Shown here in pieces: positions 7,458-13,482 of a stretch of DNA of 22,052 nucleotides (position 1 is the stretch's first letter; the number at the start of each line of letters is the position of its first letter). The DNA comes from a virus. The notes beneath the pieces are model-generated. The model did not search any database, had not been told where the DNA came from, and worked only from the letters and a program-made list of their open reading frames with translations. Location: IMG/VR virus record IMGVR_UViG_3300037963_006066, positions 1 to 22,052 of that record. One strand, given 5' to 3'. The translations under genes were made by a program, and so were the position numbers.

Positions 7458-8832
7458 AAAGTCCACCGAGAGCAATCACCATGGCTAATGATGGAACAGT
7501 ATTCTCTTTAATTGTTAATTTACCGTCAATATTAGTATCACCTCTAACATCTAAAGTATAGTCAGGTGATGTGGTTCCGATGCCCAGTTGTGCCGAAGTT
7601 GCTGTCGATACTACAGTGAATGCAGATGCTGCTGTTCCGACCTGAATTGCATTAAGCGGATTATCGGTATTGACTCCTAATCTACTTGTGGCAGTGATCG
7701 TTGTCGATCTAATTGTAGGTGCGGTGACGATACCTGCAAAGACTGCATTACCAGATGGAAGAAGTGTTGCACCAATACCAGTACCACCGTCGTAGTCAAA
7801 ACCGACGTGAACACCTTCTCTAGCAGTAATGAAACCAACAGAGTCAATACTATTTACATCCTCATATGTCAGAGTACCACCGATGGTTACATTACCATCA
7901 AAAGTTGCATTACCCTGGAAAGTAGATACACCAGTAACAACTAATTGTTCTGCAATAATATTTGCTGTGTTTGCAAGACCAGTGATTGTGACATTACCAG
8001 TTGCACCACTTACAGAAATATTGTTGCCTGCAGTGATTGAGGTAACAATACCTGATAATTCAGTACCAGAACCAAAGTAAGTTACAACACCAGCTGAACC
8101 ACCGACCGTTGCACCTACACCAGATGATGTAATCTTAAAGTCTGCGAATGAAGATATACCTACATCTACATTGACTTGAGTAACAGAAGCTGCACCACCG
8201 ACTACACTTGTGGAAATACCCGCTTGTGTTACAAACGTTTGTTGAGATATTGTGACTGTGGCAATACCACCATTATTACCACCAGTGGCGACTACATCTA
8301 ATCCCCTAAAGTCTAAACCACTATATGTGGTACCTACACCTACAGCAGATCCTTCATCAAATACTAAAAGACCCTCAATAGCACCTGCAGGAGCAGCTGC
8401 TAACCATTGTGGTGGTTGACCCGAACCTCTTGAGAATAAACCAAATCCAGTTGTACCACTCTCAAACGCTGAGGTAACACCAGGTTGTGCTTGATATAAT
8501 ATCTGACCTGTAGCACCACCATAAATGTTAGTTGCATTAGTGGCACTTGTGATTCCCGTCAGTCCCAGACCAGAACCATAAAATTCGTTGGCAGTAACGA
8601 CACCAACATTTACAACTGCTGTGTTATTAGTATCAACTGCATCACTCGGTGTTGAAGTACCGATGCCAATACTTCCAGAAATATAAACATTCCCTCTTAC
8701 ATCCAGATCCTGCATCGCAGCATCTGTATTTAAGCCGATACGTCCGACTACTTCTAGTGAAGTCTTCTCCTCACTAAAAGAACTGACACCAACTTTTAAA
8801 TTAAGACGGTCGTTACTTCCGTATCTTGCCAT
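7456..8832 (-). CDS. Tail-fibre-like protein (458 residues)
   Basis: 458 residues beginning MARYGSNDRLNLKVGVSSF, then 'RIGLNTDAAMQDLDVRGNVY' and 'GSIGIGTSTPSDAVD' shaft repeats. The middle has 'GATGQILYQAQPGVTSAFES', also seen as 'GAILYQAGADDTAFTAAG' in the 1294-residue protein. Long Ser/Thr/Gly/Val-rich beta segments follow, then 'TYEDVNSIDSVGFITAREG' near residue 317, 'SRLGVNTDNPLNAIQVG', 'LGIGTTSPDYTLDVRG' and a hydrophobic end 'PSLAMVIALGGL'. It has no recognisable enzymatic or chaperone domain and no separate tip, so it may be a shaft or proximal fibre part joining to another protein. It starts five bases after the 114-residue gene, with no clear Shine-Dalgarno, so it is probably translated by coupling. 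It is third in the unit started at 13098. Confidence 0.82.
   Translation of the reverse strand: MARYGSNDRLNLKVGVSSFSEEKTSLEVVGRIGLNTDAAMQDLDVRGNVYISGSIGIGTSTPSDAVDTNNTAVVNVGVVTANEFYGSGLGLTGITSATNATNIYGGATGQILYQAQPGVTSAFESGTTGFGLFSRGSGQPPQWLAAAPAGAIEGLLVFDEGSAVGVGTTYSGLDFRGLDVVATGGNNGGIATVTISQQTFVTQAGISTSVVGGAASVTQVNVDVGISSFADFKITSSGVGATVGGSAGVVTYFGSGTELSGIVTSITAGNNISVSGATGNVTITGLANTANIIAEQLVVTGVSTFQGNATFDGNVTIGGTLTYEDVNSIDSVGFITAREGVHVGFDYDGGTGIGATLLPSGNAVFAGIVTAPTIRSTTITATSRLGVNTDNPLNAIQVGTAASAFTVVSTATSAQLGIGTTSPDYTLDVRGDTNIDGKLTIKENTVPSLAMVIALGGL
7835..7888 (-). repeat. 'TYEDV..DSVG' shaft module, copy 3 of 3
   Basis: Encodes GGTLTYEDVNSIDSVG at about residues 317-332 of the 458-residue fibre. 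It resembles 902-955 and 4135-4188 at both base and protein level, although it lies in the middle of its protein rather than near the start. Confidence 0.6.
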
Positions 8833-8837
8833 TTTTA

Positions 8838-9182
8838 TTACTGATTAAGTGTCTCTAGTACAGATGAGATATACTTCACGTCAGTAGCACTACTGGATGA
8901 TATAACCAAAGAATCACCAGATTCCAAAACAAGCTTACCAGCCAAAAGATTGGCGGCATCATTCGAAGGAACTGGGAATCCTTGTAAAATTTCAGTTGTG
9001 ACTGCAATACCAGATGTGGTCCTTTCATGAGAAAAATTGATAGTTTGTGTGTCACTACCAATATTGGTTGCTTGTGCTAAAAGGACAATAGCACTATAAC
9101 CAGTAGGTGCAGTGTAGATACCTACTGCATTGGTTCCAACCACTCCCGTGATTGTATTATAATTGTTAAGAGCTAATGCCAT
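8838..9182 (-). CDS. Small virion structural protein (114 residues)
   Basis: A 114-residue protein with a compact beta pattern: 'NTITGVVGTNAVGIYTAPTG', 'YSAIVLLAQATNIGSDTQTI', 'TEILQGFPVPSNDAANLLAG', 'KLVLESGDSLVISSSSATDV'. Small phage structural proteins often carry the 'PVP......GKLVLE.GD.L' pattern, and the C-terminal half of the 175-residue product of 6903-7430 has a diverged copy. The start is fixed by GGAG repeats at 9191-9200 in the last codons of the preceding gene. It sits between the 1294- and 458-residue fibre genes in one unit, which suggests it joins or caps one of them. The fold is plausible and the role is unproved. The reading frame covering 8876-9061 in another phase is a shadow of this gene. 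Confidence 0.8.
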   Translation of the reverse strand: MALALNNYNTITGVVGTNAVGIYTAPTGYSAIVLLAQATNIGSDTQTINFSHERTTSGIAVTTEILQGFPVPSNDAANLLAGKLVLESGDSLVISSSSATDVKYISSVLETLNQ

Positions 9183-9185
9183 CTC

Positions 9186-12100
9186 TTAGTCTCCTCCTCC
9201 TAATGCGAGAATGTATGGGGTAATGTTTGCAAACAGAGATCTTTGATATGCGTCACCAGAGATAGATCCCTCCAACTGATTAATAATAACACCATCACCA
9301 ATCTTAAAGTTACCTGCCTGGTCAGTTGATGTATAAATGACTAGACCACCATCTCTACTTGTGACTTCATTTGCTGGAATTGCCACACCACCTCTTTGGG
9401 GGAGTGCGGATAGAGCAGTATTTCCAGAACCGATGTATTCAAATGCGTGACTTGAAGCAAGTACTCTACTCTGTTTGAAGAATGGAACTGTTGTTCCTAC
9501 ACCAACCGCGTAAGGTACCCTTTCAGTAAAGGTGACTGTAGAGATACCCCCAACAATAGGTGTACTACTACTAACCACATAGTATGTAGGTAAGATATTG
9601 ACAGTACCAGTAGCAGCACCATCAATGGTGACAGTTGGAGTTGATGTATATCCTCTACCATTTGAAATCATGTCAATGGAGGTTACAACACCGTTCGTGA
9701 GGACAGCTGCACCTGTTGCAGTGATACCCCAGGATTCACTTGGTGAGGAGAAAGTAACAACTGGTGGACTGGTGTAACCTGAACCACCATTAGTGATCGT
9801 CACACCTTCGATAGTATTATATAATTCATCCAGATATACAACCTGACCATCATAAGGTCTGGTGACAAAGGTCTCTGCCTCACCACCACTGACATATGTG
9901 TGTGCTAATGTAGAAACACCAACATATGCTGTAAATGTAGTTGGACCTACAATCGAATCTACCGTAAAGATATTTCCAAATGCACCACTTGGGAATGGAG
10001 CAAATGTACTGATACTTACGTTTCCACCTGTCTGATAATTATGTACAATTGTGGATGGTCCAACATTAACTGTGAATTCTGTAGAAGTTCCGACAGTCAA
10101 GACATCAAATACATGTCTTGCTGCTCCATTACCAGCACCAAATGCAGGTGGGAAGAATGCAGTAGAAACACCACCACCAGAATCACAACTGAATACTAGT
10201 TGTGAGAAGGTAACACTGGCACCAACGTAGAAGTTGTTAGCAACTGATGTCTGAACAGTCATGATACCAGTCACATTACTGTAATTGGCGGTTGAGATAC
10301 CAAATGATGTGATTGGAAGTTGGGAATCACAGGTGAAGGTCATATCCTTCATTGTGACCGACATACCAACATTGAAACCGTGGTTAGTTGATGTCGTTAC
10401 AGTTGTCAGACCAGTTACATTATCATATTCAGCATTTGTAATTGTGAGTGTATCAGCACCAATATCAATTGGGAAGATATTTGTATCTGCTGCTTTTGCT
10501 TCTGTGACCGTACCAATGAATTGTTGTGGTCCAACACCATCTGCAACCAGACCCAATCTACCAAAGGAAGAGTTAGAGTTAGTCAGGTCACACTGACCAC
10601 CATTTGTACAAACAATACTTTGGTCATTGTAGATTGTGAAGATTGAAACTAACTGTGCATAACCTTCATTGGAGATTGAAACACCAATACCACCCTGATT
10701 GAGTTGAGTATAAGAGTCAACGTTCATTGCTCTGGTGTCACCGATCACATGAGCACCATCAATCTTCATACCAATACTATTTGAGATGAAGTTGGTACAG
10801 TTACGGATGTAAGGACCCTGTGTTACATAAGATGGTTTGTCAGGATTGAATGAGATAATTGCTTTACCTTCATTAAGTGACCCCGTGAATGAAATATTTT
10901 CTACGTAATTACCATTTGCAACATAGATAAGATCTTCATCAGGATTTTGTGGGATAATTGAAACTTCTCTTAAACTATCGCCAAGTAATGTAACCTGTTC
11001 TGGAAGTATGATTGGGTTGTTCTCTGAATAATTACCAGCAGAAATCTTAATGACAGTGGAAGCTTCTGCAATCGTCAGTGCCGAACCAACAGTTCTCTTA
11101 GCAGAAGATACCAAATAACCATCATTAGTGTCATCACCATCAGGAGTGACAAACAGAATGTTGGTGACAGATACCAGACCAACAACACCAGTCAGGTTTG
11201 AACCATCACCATAGAATGATGTAGCACTGACAATACCTGATGTTCCATACATCGTGATGGCTGAACCAACAGATGCAATACCAGAAACATATAGACTATC
11301 AGTAATTGTTGTGAATCCAAGAGTGGAAACACCCGTGACATTCAAGGTAGTTGCAGTAACACCAGTACCAGCAACTGTCAATCCAGTTCCAGCAGTTACA
11401 TAACCAGTGAGTGTTGAGACACCAGTGACTTCAAGGAACTGAGTTGTGGTTACACCAGAGACACCAAGTGTCTGAGCAGTGGTGACACCAGTCAGATTAG
11501 AACTGTCAAAGTTACCATCATTTACAGTGACAGATCCCAGATTTACATTACCACCAAAGGTAGAAACACCAGTGACTTCCAGGAACTGAGTCGTAGTGAC
11601 ACCAGAAACACCTAGTGTTGCAATAGTTGATACACCAGTTATCTCAAGGAATTGAGATGTGGTTACCCCACTAACACCTAAGGTTGCAATGGTCGATACA
11701 CCAGTTACCTCAAGGAACTGTGCCGTTGCAACTCCAGTGACACCCAGAGTTTGAACTGTACCAACACCAGTGACATCTAAGAATTGTGTAGTGGTGATAC
11801 CTGTAACACCCAACTGACCTGTGATAGTGGTCAGACCTGACAGTGAGGTCAGACCCGAAACAACCAAGTTGTTTGGAACAATTACATTGGTGTCAAGACC
11901 AACATTGACTTGCTGACCAGATGCAGTGATATAAATCTGATTCGTATCACCACGAAGGTCAAGTGTCTCACTATCAAGATCAATATCAATTGTTCCATTA
12001 TCAGTGGTAATGTCAAGATCTTGTGCTGTTACTTGATCATCAACATATTTCTTAATTGATTGTTGTGTCGCCAGAGCATCAACTCTGTCTGACACCATAT

Positions 12101-13070
12101 CATCCTCATCGAGGATTGCTGTAACAGCAACACCAGGACCCGTAGATAAAGTCAGATTGGTGATTGTCGCCGCAGTAGAGACATTCAGGAAGTTACTGGT
12201 GGTGAGACCAGTGACATCTAGTGTCAATGCGGTTGTGACACCTAAAGTGGTAACACCTACAACTTCTAAAGAAGATGCATTCGAAATATATCCGTTTTCT
12301 AAACTGGTTGTGATACCAGCACTGTTTGCCACAGAAACATGAAGTGATGCCTTTGGATCAATAAAGATCGGGGTTGATGTTCCTTGAGCAAGAATAATAT
12401 TGCCAGTCGCACCGACAGGCATAAATGTGGTTTGATTTGCAGCACTTTGAACAGGGATTCTTCCTGCAGAACCACCCCTCAGATTGGTTGAGATACCTGC
12501 AGAATCAGCAAATGATACGTTAATTGCTGCAAGACTGACCCAGGTAGGTGTTCCAGTACCGTTTGACTGAAGGATCTCACCCGCAGTTCCAGCCGCTGTA
12601 AATGCAGTATCGTCAGCACCTGCCTGATACAGAATCGCACCAGCTACACCACCCTTAACATCAGTCGCAAGACCAGCGTTTGTTGCATATCCAGCAACCG
12701 CAACACCAGTCGCAGAAATTGTAACTCTACCTTGTCCAGAGACAGGACTGATTTGAACACCAGCACCAGCAGTGACTGATGTGACAACACCAGTCAGATT
12801 AACACCATTACCGTAATATGTCGCACCAGTAACAATACCTGCAGTAGTGACACCTGTCAGGTTTGAATTGAAAAGACTTGCTCCGTTATTAGCCGTAAGG
12901 TAATTCGCTGTTAAAGCATTACCAACTAAAACGTTATTTGTAACACCAAGACCAAGGACAGTTGCAATACCAGTGACTGTAAAATGTCCACTAACAGTTG
13001 ATGGACCTACAATAATAGGACCAGTATTATTAAACCTATTGGCAATCTTGTCGGCCCTAAGTAATGACAT
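9186..13070 (-). CDS. Giant mosaic fibre with 22-residue repeats and beta-helix (1294 residues)
   Basis: 1294 residues. The N-terminus MSLLRADKIANRFNNTGPII is of the docking-like type shared by the fibres. Residues about 20-410 are Gly/Thr/Val shaft with 'GAILYQAGADDTAF' and 'IPVQSAANQTTFMPVG' segments and a short charged stretch 'MVSDRVDALATQQSIKKYVD'. Residues 414-501 hold four tandem 22-residue repeats (consensus LGVSGVTTTQFLEVTGVSTI), with a fifth copy at about 528-549. From residue 638 ('LFVTPDGDDTNDGY') to about 850 lies a right-handed beta-helix region of pectate-lyase type, ending in 'AQLVSIFTI' and 'TNSNSSFGRLGLVADG'. 'GGSGYTSPPVVTF' and 'GRGYTSTPTVTI' repeats follow near 1094 and 1137. 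A C-terminal module ('SSHAFEYIGSG', 'GGLVIYTSTDQAGNFKIGDG') also occurs in the 1632-residue protein. No catalytic residues can be named. A virion protein is inferred. Confidence 0.85.
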   Translation of the reverse strand: MSLLRADKIANRFNNTGPIIVGPSTVSGHFTVTGIATVLGLGVTNNVLVGNALTANYLTANNGASLFNSNLTGVTTAGIVTGATYYGNGVNLTGVVTSVTAGAGVQISPVSGQGRVTISATGVAVAGYATNAGLATDVKGGVAGAILYQAGADDTAFTAAGTAGEILQSNGTGTPTWVSLAAINVSFADSAGISTNLRGGSAGRIPVQSAANQTTFMPVGATGNIILAQGTSTPIFIDPKASLHVSVANSAGITTSLENGYISNASSLEVVGVTTLGVTTALTLDVTGLTTSNFLNVSTAATITNLTLSTGPGVAVTAILDEDDMVSDRVDALATQQSIKKYVDDQVTAQDLDITTDNGTIDIDLDSETLDLRGDTNQIYITASGQQVNVGLDTNVIVPNNLVVSGLTSLSGLTTITGQLGVTGITTTQFLDVTGVGTVQTLGVTGVATAQFLEVTGVSTIATLGVSGVTTSQFLEITGVSTIATLGVSGVTTTQFLEVTGVSTFGGNVNLGSVTVNDGNFDSSNLTGVTTAQTLGVSGVTTTQFLEVTGVSTLTGYVTAGTGLTVAGTGVTATTLNVTGVSTLGFTTITDSLYVSGIASVGSAITMYGTSGIVSATSFYGDGSNLTGVVGLVSVTNILFVTPDGDDTNDGYLVSSAKRTVGSALTIAEASTVIKISAGNYSENNPIILPEQVTLLGDSLREVSIIPQNPDEDLIYVANGNYVENISFTGSLNEGKAIISFNPDKPSYVTQGPYIRNCTNFISNSIGMKIDGAHVIGDTRAMNVDSYTQLNQGGIGVSISNEGYAQLVSIFTIYNDQSIVCTNGGQCDLTNSNSSFGRLGLVADGVGPQQFIGTVTEAKAADTNIFPIDIGADTLTITNAEYDNVTGLTTVTTSTNHGFNVGMSVTMKDMTFTCDSQLPITSFGISTANYSNVTGIMTVQTSVANNFYVGASVTFSQLVFSCDSGGGVSTAFFPPAFGAGNGAARHVFDVLTVGTSTEFTVNVGPSTIVHNYQTGGNVSISTFAPFPSGAFGNIFTVDSIVGPTTFTAYVGVSTLAHTYVSGGEAETFVTRPYDGQVVYLDELYNTIEGVTITNGGSGYTSPPVVTFSSPSESWGITATGAAVLTNGVVTSIDMISNGRGYTSTPTVTIDGAATGTVNILPTYYVVSSSTPIVGGISTVTFTERVPYAVGVGTTVPFFKQSRVLASSHAFEYIGSGNTALSALPQRGGVAIPANEVTSRDGGLVIYTSTDQAGNFKIGDGVIINQLEGSISGDAYQRSLFANITPYILALGGGD
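9191..9200 (-). promoter_or_regulatory. Ribosome binding site made from a Gly-Gly-Gly codon run
   Basis: The minus strand reads GGAGGAGGAGACTAAGAGATG. The last Gly codons of the 1294-residue protein double as the Shine-Dalgarno sequence of the 114-residue gene, whose ATG is at 9182, eight bases beyond the last GGAG. Confidence 0.7.
11421..11486 (-). repeat. Separated fifth copy of the 66-base repeat
   Basis: The same unit (encoding GVTTTQFLEVTGVS) lies 147 bases, or 49 codons, from the neighbouring copy at 11568. Between them is a segment encoding 'GGNVNLGSVTVNDGNFDSSN'. The gap keeps the reading frame. Confidence 0.7.
11568..11831 (-). repeat. Four tandem 66-base coding repeats
   Basis: Units begin at 11568, 11634, 11700 and 11766, exactly 66 bases apart, each starting 'accagt' on the plus strand. 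They encode 22-residue units such as TLGVSGVTTSQFLEITGVST. Third positions differ between units, so the protein pattern is kept while the DNA has drifted. Degenerate relatives lie further upstream in the gene, near 12190. Confidence 0.85.
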
Positions 13071-13097
13071 TACCTATGATTTTCCTTCCGTTAGTTG

Positions 13098-13105
13098 TAT
13101 TTATA
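13098..13105 (-). promoter_or_regulatory. T4-type late promoter, perfect TATAAATA
   Basis: The minus strand reads TTATAAATACAACTAACGG, an exact match to the T4 late consensus TATAAATA. It lies 28 bases before the ATG at 13070 and drives the three-gene fibre unit 13070-7456. It is back to back with the plus-strand promoter at 13115. Confidence 0.8.
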
Positions 13106-13114
13106 ATATAACCA

Positions 13115-13122
13115 GATAAATA
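13115..13122 (+). promoter_or_regulatory. T4-type late promoter (GATAAATA), plus strand
   Basis: The plus strand reads AGATAAATATTTTCAG, 27 bases before the ATG at 13150. It is the only plus-strand copy noted, in front of the only plus-strand gene. The two divergent -10 elements are about nine bases apart. Confidence 0.72.
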
Positions 13123-13149
13123 TTTTCAGATCATTCAGTATTTAACACG

Positions 13150-13482
13150 ATGAAAGATGGTGAATTTTGCCCCTTAATTAAGAAGAAGTGTGTTGAACAT
13201 AAGTGTGCCTGGTATACACAAGTACAGGGTTATAATCCACAAACTGGACAAGAGGTCAACAATTATAAATGTGCGGTGGCTTGGATGCCAATGATGGCTG
13301 TCGAGAACTCTCAAATGTCCAGACAAACAACTGCTGCAGTAGAAAGTTTTAGAAACGAAACTGTGGCAGCTAATGATAGAAACAATAAATTATACACTCA
13401 TGCATTAAATCAGGGGATTGTACAGGCACAAATTACACCTCATCCCCCTATTAATACGTTACCACCTAATCAAGTAGGATAA
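13150..13482 (+). CDS. Conserved four-cysteine cyanophage protein (110 residues)
   Basis: A 110-residue protein and the only gene on the plus strand. The N-terminal part has four cysteines (C7, C14, C19, C41; spacing C-x6-C-x4-C-x21-C) in 'FCPLIKKKCVEHKCAWYTQV' and 'NYKCAVAWMPM', with His17 nearby. That suggests a bound zinc ion or iron-sulphur cluster. A helical, probably coiled segment follows ('MAVENSQMSRQTTAAVESFR' to 'RNNKLYTHALN'), then a Pro-rich tail. I recall closely similar proteins in other T4-like marine cyanophages, always unnamed. A late promoter 27 bases upstream suggests expression with virion genes, although no Shine-Dalgarno is clear. Its 3' end overlaps the converging 788-residue fibre gene by 13 bases. 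Function unknown; metal binding is inferred only from the cysteines. Confidence 0.85.
   Translation: MKDGEFCPLIKKKCVEHKCAWYTQVQGYNPQTGQEVNNYKCAVAWMPMMAVENSQMSRQTTAAVESFRNETVAANDRNNKLYTHALNQGIVQAQITPHPPINTLPPNQVG

Noticed and set aside
9186-11160. Enzymatic pectate or glycan lyase in the beta-helix of the giant fibre
   Set aside because: Beta-helix folds are common in non-catalytic virion proteins, and no catalytic Asp/Glu/Lys cluster can be named from the sequence.
11421-11831. CRISPR-like regular spacing of repeats
   Set aside because: The units are contiguous, in frame, exactly 22 codons long and encode a beta-rich protein repeat. There are no spacers or cas genes.
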